A program made the position numbers and the translations under genes. Shown here piece by piece: positions 18,004-27,137 of a stretch of DNA of 64,000 bases (the stretch's first letter is position 1; each line of letters begins with the position of its first letter). The notes below the pieces were generated by a model. That model worked only from the letters and a program-made list of their open reading frames with translations, was not told the origin of the DNA and made no database searches. The DNA lies in NCBI GenBank assembly GCA_021650895.1, contig CP091278.1:355736-419735 (forward strand), given 5' to 3'. The stretch is from Candidatus Jettenia sp. GTDB taxonomy: Bacteria; Planctomycetota; Brocadiia; Brocadiales; Brocadiaceae.

Positions 18004-19230
18004 ATGAATGTTTTAATTGGAATTTTAATGTATCCGCCGGACTTTACCGGGGCAGGTTTAAGAATTCACAGATTGTACTCTAACTTGCGGAAAAAAGGAG
18101 TAAACAAAGTCTATGTTATTACGAATAGCATAAACAAAATCGAGAAGAAAACAAGAACGTATGATGGTATAGAGATCATCTATATTGGTTGTAATAAATA
18201 TGCCGGAAGGCAAACGCATATAGGAAAAAAGTTCCTGAAGACTATGTTTGTTTTGCGAATTTTTTTTAGAACTACGATAGCATTTTTAAAACTTCAGTCT
18301 GAAGTCGATATCATTCATACCGTTGATTCAAGTTGGCTCTCTAGTTTAATAGGCTGGTATGCCTTTTTAGTGAAAAAGCCTCTGGTAAAGGAGATTGTTT
18401 CGTTAGGTATGGACGATCCTTTAACGCTTCAGAAAACAAAACTCCCTCTTTTAAAATATTTTTTCTTATTTCCATTTCACTACGCCAGGTTAGTTATCGT
18501 GATATCTCCACCGTTAAAAGACGCATGCATAACCTATGGTTTACCGGCAGATAAAATCTGGTGCAGATTTAATCCAATCTATCTGGATAGCTTACATGAG
18601 GAGAGCGATACGAATATTGCTTCAAGATATTTAGACTTTTCTGCCCGCAGGATATTGTGGGTTGGGGTTATCATACGAAGAAAGAATCTTGAATTTCTCT
18701 TAAACGCAGCATTCTATCTGAAAGGAAAAATTCAGTTACTCATCGTAGGGCCACACCCTGATGAGGAGTATTTCCGTGAAATTATATCTTTATCGGAAAC
18801 GATTACTCAGGAAACAAACGGCAGGATCAAAATTTCATTTTTGGGCAGAATAGACGATAGGAAAGAATTGGTTGCCCTGTATAAAAACTCACATTTATTT
18901 TGGTTCGCTTCACATAATGAGGGATTGGGTAATGTTGTAATTGAATCCCTACTCTGTGGAACACCCATTGTGACTTTACCCGTGAATAATATCATGAACT
19001 ATGTAATTCAAAATACCGAAGATGGCGAAGTTGTAAATACCGATGATCCAAGGTATTTTGCGGATATTGTAAACACATGTTTACATAATAATATTTATCA
19101 CAGAGATCAGATAGCTGAGAGAGCAAAAAAAAGATTTAACCATGATCAGATTGAAAATGAATATGTATTCAAGTTTCACGATATTATGAGATTGAAAATG
19201 ACCGACAGGTATCCTGAAAAAACCCTGTAA
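18004..19230 (+). CDS. Family 4 glycosyltransferase
   Basis: GT-B fold enzyme. The N-terminus MNVLIGILMYPPDFTGAGLR carries the typical glycine-rich acceptor loop. The donor half shows ILWVGVIIRRKNLEFLLNAA, LLIVGPHP and NEGLGNVVIESLLCGTPIVTLP with the conserved glutamates. It is 408 aa, normal for the family. First gene after the repeat-filled gap, followed after 27 bp by a radical SAM gene. Its upstream DNA is very A-rich, and only a weak ribosome-binding site (AAGGATT) is visible. Confidence 0.87.
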   Translation: MNVLIGILMYPPDFTGAGLRIHRLYSNLRKKGVNKVYVITNSINKIEKKTRTYDGIEIIYIGCNKYAGRQTHIGKKFLKTMFVLRIFFRTTIAFLKLQSEVDIIHTVDSSWLSSLIGWYAFLVKKPLVKEIVSLGMDDPLTLQKTKLPLLKYFFLFPFHYARLVIVISPPLKDACITYGLPADKIWCRFNPIYLDSLHEESDTNIASRYLDFSARRILWVGVIIRRKNLEFLLNAAFYLKGKIQLLIVGPHPDEEYFREIISLSETITQETNGRIKISFLGRIDDRKELVALYKNSHLFWFASHNEGLGNVVIESLLCGTPIVTLPVNNIMNYVIQNTEDGEVVNTDDPRYFADIVNTCLHNNIYHRDQIAERAKKRFNHDQIENEYVFKFHDIMRLKMTDRYPEKTL

Positions 19231-19257
19231 AGGAAGAGAAAAAGAAAGTGAGATATC

Positions 19258-20286
19258 ATGGAAGCAGCGATAATTACAACGTACCGGTGTCCGAATAAAT
19301 GTTATATGTGTAATGTCTGGAAGTATCCCACAAAGAGAGAAGAGGAATTCAAGCCATCGCTCTTAGAGAAACTTCCCTCTCTTGAATTTGCCAATGTCAC
19401 AGGCGGAGAGCCATTCTTAAGGGATGATATCGAAGAGATTATTTCTGTATTACGGAAGAAAGCAAAAAGAATTGTAATTAGCACCAACGGGTATTTTACC
19501 CAAAAGATTTTAGCAATAGCACAAAAGAACAAAAACATTGGCATAAGAATAAGCATTGAAGGTTTGCCTGCTGCTAATGATGAACTCAGAGGAGTCAAAG
19601 ATGGTTTTGACCATGGATTAAGGACACTGCTTGAGCTTCAGAGGCTTGGGTTTAAAGATATAGGGTTTGGTATTACTGTATCTGACAGAAATGCTAAAGA
19701 TATGATTGAATTATATCAATTAGCCAAGACGATGAACGTTGAATTTGCAACTGCAGCGGTGCACAACTCATACTATTTCCATAAATACGATAATGAAATA
19801 CAGAAAAAGGAGGAGGTAATCACCTGTTTCGAAGAGATCGTAAGAGATTTATTAAAAAGCAAAAAGATTAAAAACTTGTACCGAGCCTATTTCAATTACG
19901 GATTAATTAATTATATCAGAGGAAACAAGAGATTGCTTCCCTGCGAAGCAGGAACAGAGAATTTCTTTTTAGACCCCTGGGGTGATATCAGACCTTGCAA
20001 CGGGATGGAAGAAAATATTTGGTTTGAGAGTATGGGTAATCTGAAGGAAAAATCTTTCGAGGAAATATGGCGAGGAGAGAAGGCAAAGCAGATAAGAGAA
20101 AAGGTAAAGACCTGTCCCAAGAATTGCTGGATGATCGGTACTGCTGCTCCTGTTATGAAGAAATATTTCATAAAACCAACTGCCTGGATAATAAAAAATA
20201 AGATGAAAACTGATAGGGGAAAAGGAAGGGAATTTGGAAGTTTGGCATTGGAAAAAGATAATAAAGTACAAAGCTGCATAAACTAA
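19258..20286 (+). CDS. Radical SAM/SPASM-type protein of a polysaccharide locus
   Basis: The radical SAM cluster motif is CPNKCYMC starting at residue 11 (Cx3Cx2C), followed by the S-adenosylmethionine-binding GGEPF. A C-terminal SPASM-like region has CEAGTENFFLDPWGDIRPC and CPKNC, suitable for an auxiliary iron-sulfur cluster. The protein starts almost at the cluster motif, so there is no N-terminal extension. Members of this broad group act on peptides, sugars and lipids. Here, between two GT4 genes, modification of a sugar or lipid carrier is plausible but unproven. Confidence 0.85.
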   Translation: MEAAIITTYRCPNKCYMCNVWKYPTKREEEFKPSLLEKLPSLEFANVTGGEPFLRDDIEEIISVLRKKAKRIVISTNGYFTQKILAIAQKNKNIGIRISIEGLPAANDELRGVKDGFDHGLRTLLELQRLGFKDIGFGITVSDRNAKDMIELYQLAKTMNVEFATAAVHNSYYFHKYDNEIQKKEEVITCFEEIVRDLLKSKKIKNLYRAYFNYGLINYIRGNKRLLPCEAGTENFFLDPWGDIRPCNGMEENIWFESMGNLKEKSFEEIWRGEKAKQIREKVKTCPKNCWMIGTAAPVMKKYFIKPTAWIIKNKMKTDRGKGREFGSLALEKDNKVQSCIN

Positions 20287-20354
20287 AACAATCTCGTGAT
20301 AAAAACGGAGATAAGAGAATCTCCCAAATAAACCTATTCAAGAAAATTATATCT

Positions 20355-21617
20355 ATGATAAAAATTACTGCTCTTGGTGACCGTGACTCTTCCCCTGTTC
20401 AAGAAGGAATTGAAACAGATCGTGTAAATTTATATTTTCAACTGATCAGAAGGAGAAGAAGAAAAAAACTTGATGAGCCAAAGATAAAAATTGTTGTTCT
20501 CGGCACTCGTGGCTTTCCTCATGTACAGGGTGGTATAGAGGCACATTGCGAAAATCTTTATCCCCAACTTGTCAAAAAAGGTTATGATATAATCGTTCTA
20601 ACGAGAAAGCCGTATGTTAATCCGGATATTGGTATATATAAAGGGATTAAGTTAATTCCTTTACCATGTCCAAAAAATAAATTCCTCGAAACATTCCTTC
20701 ATACCTTTATCGGAGTTCTCGTTGCCAAGAAGTTTTCTCCTGATATACTGCATATCCATGCTATAGGACCTTCGTTATTTACACCACTTGCCCGTCTCTT
20801 AGGCCTCAAAGTAATCATGACAAATCACGGACCGGATTACCAAAGAAAAAAATGGGGTAAACTGGCAAGGTGTGTCCTAAAACTCAGTGAAAAGTCCGGT
20901 AGTACATGGGCTAACGATATCATATGTGTATCTGAGACTATTGCACATCATGTGAAAAGAAAATATAACAGATATGTAAACATCATTCCCAATGGGGTAA
21001 CCATAACGAAAATTGCGCAAAGTAGCGCTACTCTGAAAAACTACGCTTTGACAAAGGGTCGGTATATATTATCCGTAGGCCGCTTTGTGCCTGAAAAAGG
21101 TTTCCACGACCTTATTGAAGCATTTAACCAGATTTCGACTTCCATCAGTCAGTCTCCAGGCAATACCTGGAAATTAGTTATCATCGGCTGCGCTGACCAT
21201 GAGGATAGATATAGTATGCGTTTAAAAGATCAGGCAGATAAAAATAACAATATTATTTTAACAGGATTTCTGACGGGAGAATCACTACAAGAATTCTATA
21301 GTCACGCAGGGCTTTTTGTAATCCCTTCCTATTACGAAGGATTGCCTATTGTTTTACTAGAGGCTATGAGCTATGGTTTATCCTGCATTGCTTCAGATAT
21401 TTCTGCCAATAAGAATGTAGAATTATCCGAGAACAGATTTTTTAAGGCAGGAGACGTTAAGGGGCTTGCTGAAAAAATACAAGAATATCTCGATAAACCC
21501 TTATGCGAGGAAGAGAAAAAAGAACAAATAACTATGATAGCAGAAAGATATAATTGGGATACCATCGCACATAAGACCGCTAATGTGTATAAGGGTATAA
21601 TGAATGGTAAACGATAA
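20355..21617 (+). CDS. Family 4 glycosyltransferase with a duplicated N-terminus
   Basis: From residue 44 this is an ordinary GT4 (IKIVVLGTRGFPHVQGGIEAHC..., donor half YILSVGRFVPEKGFHDLIEA, PIVLLEAMSYGLSCIAS). The preceding segment, residues 2-33 (IKITALGDRDSSPVQEGIE...), aligns with residues 44-75 without gaps at about 16 of 32 positions. The first 32 residues of the enzyme have therefore been duplicated in tandem, and the upstream copy has decayed. It keeps the only in-frame ATG. The copies are joined by a basic linker (RRRRRKK). The extra segment probably does not form a working Rossmann unit. Confidence 0.87.
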   Translation: MIKITALGDRDSSPVQEGIETDRVNLYFQLIRRRRRKKLDEPKIKIVVLGTRGFPHVQGGIEAHCENLYPQLVKKGYDIIVLTRKPYVNPDIGIYKGIKLIPLPCPKNKFLETFLHTFIGVLVAKKFSPDILHIHAIGPSLFTPLARLLGLKVIMTNHGPDYQRKKWGKLARCVLKLSEKSGSTWANDIICVSETIAHHVKRKYNRYVNIIPNGVTITKIAQSSATLKNYALTKGRYILSVGRFVPEKGFHDLIEAFNQISTSISQSPGNTWKLVIIGCADHEDRYSMRLKDQADKNNNIILTGFLTGESLQEFYSHAGLFVIPSYYEGLPIVLLEAMSYGLSCIASDISANKNVELSENRFFKAGDVKGLAEKIQEYLDKPLCEEEKKEQITMIAERYNWDTIAHKTANVYKGIMNGKR

Positions 21618-21888
21618 ATCACTTGCCGTTCGGTTTTTCAACCATTGATCATAATAATTCAAGACGGAATTTTGTCAGGTTTGTACATCTATAAACGGAT
21701 GTTCACCCCAGTTTACGAAGAGATAAAATTCACCAATGATATTTGTCTGCCAATCACCACCAGGAAACGGCTTCTATCCAAAAATATTGAAATTTTTTCT
21801 CCGTGACTTTTTATATCTTCGTGGCATACAAAGTCAATAAAGGCCAAAATTTTCTTCCTGGCTGTTTTCCGATAATTCCTTTAAGGAT

Positions 21889-23535
21889 TTAATCGCGTTG
21901 TATGGATACATTGAGTGTTTTTCCAACGCTTGGCAGGCGCAATTCTAAACAGTCTTCAGTTATAGATTTTGCATGTAAATATTGATAGATTCTTAATGTT
22001 TGTGGCTGCCATCGGTTTGTTTCAATAGGAATCTCTTTTATCAATCTAAAGGGGCCGGAATTAAGGTAGGAACGTAACTCCTTATGAATTTCAATTCCTG
22101 TCCAATCCTCTTTTTCTACTACGATATATGATATGCCATATGTATCGAAAATCCTCTTAATATCATCATGTGAATAGGCATGAATCTTGAGCCAATGTCC
22201 TGGGGTAATCGATGAAGAAGTAAGAAGTTTATTTCCCCGCAGCACATACATGGATTTTTTTTCATCCAGCACCCGCATTAAATAGATAAAGTAATTTTTG
22301 TGGCGACCATCAAAGAAGATTGTAGATGTCTGGTTTTTTCGTAGTATATAATGGACGGCTTCATCATAGCCCCTGATATAGAATAGGGGTTTTTTGTAAA
22401 TATATGATATCTGATAAATCACAATAGCTACTAAAACAATTACATGAACAAGGTAACAAATTTTATATTTTTGAGAATATACTATGGGTAATGCTGCGAA
22501 CAAACAAAAGGCCGGTATCCAGAAAATTGGATACCGGTCAGTTTTAGCATTGAGAAATGTGAAAAAAAGATATACGCTCATAATTAAAAGGATAAAATAC
22601 ATGCAACGATTATCACGTTTCCAGATTGCCCACCCAAAACCTGTACCACAGAGAATCATGAAAGGCCAGGTTAAATGGTTGTTTACCAGCACAAAAAAAT
22701 AGAGTTTCAAATTTTCCCATGATAATCTGGAATGCTTCGTATACGCAATAGACTGATCTATGTTCTGGTCTCCAAGCCAAAAGGTAATTATGGCGAGAGG
22801 GGTAAACAGAAGTACCACAATTATGCCAGCAATCCAGGTCTCTTTGCGTTTTATAAAGCTTGTGAATTGCCTTCTGACTATGAGATACAGGATAAACCAT
22901 AGTACGATAAAAACGGCTGTTTGTTTAGTCCATACGGTGAGGCTAAAAGTGATTGCCGTGGTATAGAGATAAGCTGGTTTTCCATTTTCTAGAAAACGAT
23001 AGAAGATACACGCAGTGAGCATGGCCATAGATAACGCAGGAATCTCAGCCATTGTGTACCATTCCCATTGAACCAGATAAGGTGTCGTTATGAGTAATAG
23101 TGATGCCCAAAAGGCAGTATGCGTGTCGAAGATGCGCTGGATAAGTTTAAACCAGGCGCTTACTCCAATGAGAGCAAAAAGCAAAATAGCTAAGCGACTA
23201 CTCCAGATGTTAATGCCGAATACTGCGTTAAACATCGCTTCAATACAGGGGAAAAAAGGGGGGTGATAGCCGATACTTATAGCAGGATATCTGGCATAAT
23301 AATGGGTTGTAAAATCATAAATATTACTTATTGGCATTTCACACAGGAAATCAAGAATGAATGCACCACCCATTAAATGCCGTTCTGCATCTGCGAAACC
23401 GCTAACAGTGGGGTCGTAAATTCCACGCAATAAGAGAACTGACATTATCAGGAGAATCAAGATAAGGCTTATACTATCTTTCCCTGTTTGACCCATGCAC
23501 CCGTTACGCTGTTTAGAAAATAAGTTCGGTATCAT
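21889..23535 (-). CDS. GT39/ArnT-like membrane glycosyltransferase
   Basis: A 548-residue protein with about eleven hydrophobic helices. The first external loop contains FADAERHLMGG, with an acidic residue where ArnT/PMT-type enzymes bind metal, followed by YHPPFFPCIEA, and a C-terminal soluble portion follows. Such enzymes move a sugar from a polyprenyl-phosphate donor onto lipid or protein outside the cytoplasm. It faces the polysaccharide operons from the opposite strand, converging with the last GT4. Start ATG has AGGAGG nine bases upstream. Substrate unknown. Confidence 0.8.
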   Translation of the reverse strand: MIPNLFSKQRNGCMGQTGKDSISLILILLIMSVLLLRGIYDPTVSGFADAERHLMGGAFILDFLCEMPISNIYDFTTHYYARYPAISIGYHPPFFPCIEAMFNAVFGINIWSSRLAILLFALIGVSAWFKLIQRIFDTHTAFWASLLLITTPYLVQWEWYTMAEIPALSMAMLTACIFYRFLENGKPAYLYTTAITFSLTVWTKQTAVFIVLWFILYLIVRRQFTSFIKRKETWIAGIIVVLLFTPLAIITFWLGDQNIDQSIAYTKHSRLSWENLKLYFFVLVNNHLTWPFMILCGTGFGWAIWKRDNRCMYFILLIMSVYLFFTFLNAKTDRYPIFWIPAFCLFAALPIVYSQKYKICYLVHVIVLVAIVIYQISYIYKKPLFYIRGYDEAVHYILRKNQTSTIFFDGRHKNYFIYLMRVLDEKKSMYVLRGNKLLTSSSITPGHWLKIHAYSHDDIKRIFDTYGISYIVVEKEDWTGIEIHKELRSYLNSGPFRLIKEIPIETNRWQPQTLRIYQYLHAKSITEDCLELRLPSVGKTLNVSIQRD

Positions 23536-24476
23536 TTTTCGTAATCCTCCTGATTAAGAAATAATGGTATAATCGTTACCTTAGTATAAGGTGGTATGGA
23601 CAAGGGATACAGAAAACCTCCCGGGTCATTTCTCCACGTTTGTTCGTGCATAATGTTTATGTAAGAACGGAAAATTACATTGTCCGTTTATACAACTTTT
23701 TCATGATATTCTTCCTCAATATTAATACTCCATAAATTATCTTTTGTTCTTATTCCCTTTATAATATTTTCTACAGCAACCATTACTGACATCATTGAAT
23801 GATCCTGATTGTTGTAACGATGCATACCATTTAACAATAGCTATCAGAACCGAGGGAAGAGCCGTAGTATAAGGAATAGTGCTATACATAATTTTTTGTC
23901 ATTATTGAGTTTAAGACTTTCCTTCTCCCATTTCTGAGAGGCAAAAAGAGTATGGTTATACAATGCAATTAAATTCTCTTGCATGTCGGGTAACTACCAG
24001 ACCTTTGATGAAGAAAAAAATATGCCAAGATAAGCATAAGATAGGAAAAATACCTAAGTTTCATTAGCAAATCCTTATAAATTTTGCATCAAAATGCATG
24101 ATACTGTAGCACAATTCAATTCATAAGTAATTTATTTATTTATTTAATCTTATTACACAATAGTATCTGTTATTTTCATGTATCATGAAACAAAATAAAA
24201 TACCGTAATACCCATTACTTTTCTGGTGCGATGAAGAAGCAAACCATATAGGGTAACTATGAGATTATCAAAAATATGAGAAATGCGGCATGTCGCATAC
24301 GTGTGATATCACAGGAGTGTGACATGGCAAAGGAGAGGAATGAAGGGGTTCGTATACTATGCGGTATAGGGACGAGGAAGATCCAGAAGACCTTCCTCAT
24401 CCCATGTTAATCTTTTCTGTGCGCCAGAAGTATGGAATACGTAATTCTGTAAACCTGATACTATTAAGATTTAATA
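23536..24476. other. Intergenic region, 0.94 kb, no gene
   Basis: Both flanking genes read leftward. I see no coding frame with support. The notable content is a set of three palindromes at 24285-24330 related to those at 952-999, followed by GTTCGTATACTATGCGGTAT. The remainder is AT-rich and unremarkable. Confidence 0.6.
24285..24330. repeat. Diverged triplet of CATG-centred palindromes
   Basis: GCGGCATGTCGC (24285-24296), TGTGATATCACA (24302-24313) and GTGACATGGCAA (24319-24330) have starts at 17-base spacing. They resemble the exact 18-bp-spaced triplet at 952-999, with half-site changes that mostly keep the dyad symmetry. They lie about 750 bp upstream of the leftward GT39-like gene. Confidence 0.5.
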
Positions 24477-25253
24477 CTATTTAGCCTGTTTTTGGGTTTT
24501 CTTTGATTCATTTTTACATATTGGGCATACCAGGTAATTTTCATTGCAGGTCTCACACTGTTGAATAAGCCATTCCTTTGGTTCTTTCTTACAATCAGGA
24601 CATTTCATTTTCCAGTCTATAGGATGATATGCCTTTCCCTTGATAGGTCTTACCCGTTCTGTTTCACATTTGGGGCACTTACTTTCTATCGATCCGGACT
24701 CTAAACCTTCTTTAGCCTTTTCCTGTTGTGCTTTACAAATTGAGCATGCCAGGAAATCTTCACCGCAGGTATCACAATGCTGAATGATCATCTCTTCCGG
24801 TTTTTGTTTACAGTCAGGACATTTCATTTTCCACTCTACGGGATGATATGCCTTTCCCTTAATAGGTCTTGAGCGTACTAATTTGCATTTGGGACACTTG
24901 CTTTCCATTGTCGTGGCATCTAGCTCAGCAGAAGCTTTTCGACACATAGGGCATACAAGAACGTCTTTTCCACATTTATCACAACGATGAACAGCATCTC
25001 CTGATACTTCATTTTTACATTCGGGACAAACCATGGTCTTGGGTAAAAGTAACCCTCTTTTCCCTGGGGTTAAACTCTTTTCTTTACAGGACGGGCAAAT
25101 GAGAGTCTCTTCGTCTGTTGTGGCTTGTTCTGTAACTTCAGTTCTTTTCCCTGGTTCTTCCTCTGAGTAAACAAGATTATCCAGCCAGGTTACCAAACTA
25201 AAAAACGCAACTACAGAAGCAATTGCAATTCCTAAAACTTTTTTATTCAACAT
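24477..25253 (-). CDS. Secreted or membrane-anchored multi-CxxC zinc-ribbon-like protein (three units)
   Basis: A hydrophobic N-terminus (about residues 6-24) targets the protein to or across the membrane. The rest contains twelve CxxC pairs arranged as three units of four. The second and third units each carry KCPKC...RPIKGKAYHP...WKMKCPDCK...QCxTC...CxIC, and the first is more diverged. Each unit could bind two zinc or iron ions. A one-unit relative is encoded at 57801-58157. I do not recognise a named family. The location after an octaheme cytochrome gene on the same strand suggests a possible link with extracytoplasmic metal or redox biology, which is speculative. GGGGG lies upstream of the ATG. 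Confidence 0.75.
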   Translation of the reverse strand: MLNKKVLGIAIASVVAFFSLVTWLDNLVYSEEEPGKRTEVTEQATTDEETLICPSCKEKSLTPGKRGLLLPKTMVCPECKNEVSGDAVHRCDKCGKDVLVCPMCRKASAELDATTMESKCPKCKLVRSRPIKGKAYHPVEWKMKCPDCKQKPEEMIIQHCDTCGEDFLACSICKAQQEKAKEGLESGSIESKCPKCETERVRPIKGKAYHPIDWKMKCPDCKKEPKEWLIQQCETCNENYLVCPICKNESKKTQKQAK

Positions 25254-25563
25254 CTTTTCAACCCCCTTTCTACGCTTAAAAGTCTAAAATAAGATACATG
25301 TAATATACAAGATGGTAAAGCGAGAAAATAGTATTTGAAAAAAGAAAACATAAATAATAAAAAATTCTTATGTTTAATATGGTATCGTCTAAAATTAGGT
25401 TATACATTGCAAGTAAGAGTATATCTAATCTTTTTTATAAAAATTGTCAACAAATTTATTTTAAGTAAACTATTAATAAATACTTATTGTTTACTTTTTA
25501 TTCGTGCCTATTCGTGTTCATTCGTGGCTAAAATAGTACTTTATCGAGTCTTTTTCATTCCTA
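25254..25563. other. AT-rich spacer, no gene
   Basis: About 310 bp between two leftward genes. It contains the repetitive phrase TTCGTGCCTATTCGTGTTCA at 25501-25520, but no convincing gene. The plus-strand frame through it (25335-25637) runs antisense into the cytochrome gene and has no ribosome-binding site. Confidence 0.55.
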
Positions 25564-27072
25564 TTATTTTCTTTTTGTTTGAATCAAATCCCGTATTTTA
25601 TTCAGGGTTGTTGTTAACTCCCACCAGCCGTTTTTAAATGCAGCATAGTCAGGTCCTTCCATAGCGGATGCGTATCGTACTGAATTAGCATAGAACAGCC
25701 ATTGCCTTATCCACAGATGTTCAATTTCTTCGTCAAAAGGATTCGATGCGTCTGCCAATCCTTCTTTCCATGCTTTCAAAAGTAATTGTGTAGCAGAAGA
25801 AACCATCTTATCTGTTTCAACTATTGTGTCGTCCAGCCTGGCAAAGTGTTTACTAGCCCAATCTGTATTGTGGCAACCCAGACATACCTTTTTCATTTCA
25901 GTTTGCCGCCGCATCTGTTCGTTCTCATCAATAAGGTACTCGGAGGCCAATTCACCAGTAAGACTCGTGGGAAAAGATAGGCCTTCCTTATTTTTGATAC
26001 TATAGGTTCTGCCATCTTTGGGTTGTGGATGAGAATAGATAAGTCCGAAAATCCTTACCCACAACCTTGCGCCGAAATCATGAGTTCTTGGTACAATTAC
26101 CTTGCTGTCAGGAGTAGCTATGAGGCTATTATGACAGGTAGCACATGTGGGAGCCTGAAAATCTTTACCAACCCTCCAGGGAACGTTATTCCAATTCCAT
26201 TCATGCTGGTTTGAGGAGAAAATATTCCCATGTTTACTCTCCTGGTAAATGTTAAAGGCCGGTACATCCGGTTCGATATGGCATTGGGAGCATGTGTACG
26301 GTTTTCTGGCTATCTCTATTGAGAAGCTGTGTCTTGGATGACATGATGTGCATGAGCCGCGGCTCTCATCCGGATTAATCCTTCCGACACCCTGATTTGG
26401 CCAATTTGTAAGATCAGGAACGTATATATCACCCATGCCGGAGGATATCTTTTTCATTCCAAGAACGGTAACTCTGGTTCCATGACAGGCATAGCAACTC
26501 TCTGCTTTTGTGCTATCTGATGCATTGAGGTGAATTATCTTATCATCTTGTATCTCTTTTGTACTTACAATTGCTTCAACAAGGCTATGATACTGAGGGT
26601 TCTTCTGAAGATTATCCAATGCATAGGCCTTCTTGCTAACAGAATACTGGTCGGCTTCTGCAGAATGACAAATCTTACAGTCATTGGGAGATACAATTAC
26701 ATTGATCTTGAATCCGAAATGCTCAAAATTGTCCTTGTGTGCAGAAGGATTCTGACTGTGGCACTCATAACAGCCAACGACTACTGTTTGTAAGGATTCT
26801 GGTATTGTTTCGCTTGAAACCCTTCTTTCTAGTGCAGGTTTTTTAAGCGCTATTTCCGGGGTTGTTTTTGAATGCCTGCTTCTCAGCCAGTCTTCTACTA
26901 TTCCGGGGGTATAATTTTTGTGACATATTATACATACCTGAGTTTGTTCGCTTAAATCGGGTGGAAGGGAGATTGCCTTTCCTTCGTCGGAGAACGTTTC
27001 CGATGGGTATACAAAGGTATATACAAACAGCAAGGTTAAACAAAATGCGTGAATAAATATTTGCTTTATCAT
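25564..27072 (-). CDS. Octaheme hydroxylamine-oxidoreductase-like cytochrome c
   Basis: Signal peptide followed by exactly eight CxxCH haem sites (CIICH, CYECH, CKICH, CYACH, CTSCH, CSQCH, CATCH, CLGCH), with spacing and length (502 aa) typical of the HAO family. Further conserved segments are WPNQGVGRINPDESRGSC and QPKDGRTYS. The C-terminal helices have several tyrosines (LFYANSVRYASAM...PDYAAF). Whether one of them cross-links to haem 4, as in oxidative HAO, or the protein is a reductive paralogue cannot be decided by eye. The start is the second ATG, because AGAAGGAGA precedes it and overlaps the first. It acts outside the cytoplasmic membrane. It lies 65 bp downstream of the ATPase gene. 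Confidence 0.92.
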   Translation of the reverse strand: MIKQIFIHAFCLTLLFVYTFVYPSETFSDEGKAISLPPDLSEQTQVCIICHKNYTPGIVEDWLRSRHSKTTPEIALKKPALERRVSSETIPESLQTVVVGCYECHSQNPSAHKDNFEHFGFKINVIVSPNDCKICHSAEADQYSVSKKAYALDNLQKNPQYHSLVEAIVSTKEIQDDKIIHLNASDSTKAESCYACHGTRVTVLGMKKISSGMGDIYVPDLTNWPNQGVGRINPDESRGSCTSCHPRHSFSIEIARKPYTCSQCHIEPDVPAFNIYQESKHGNIFSSNQHEWNWNNVPWRVGKDFQAPTCATCHNSLIATPDSKVIVPRTHDFGARLWVRIFGLIYSHPQPKDGRTYSIKNKEGLSFPTSLTGELASEYLIDENEQMRRQTEMKKVCLGCHNTDWASKHFARLDDTIVETDKMVSSATQLLLKAWKEGLADASNPFDEEIEHLWIRQWLFYANSVRYASAMEGPDYAAFKNGWWELTTTLNKIRDLIQTKRK

Positions 27073-27137
27073 AAGATGTCTCCTTCTCATAAAGATAATT
27101 ACAAAAATGGTACTCTTTGCAGTTTACCCCTCATCGT

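Noticed and set aside
19911-20279. Antisense frames of 122 and 100 codons
   Set aside because: They mirror the SPASM region of the radical SAM gene, whose own frame is well supported.
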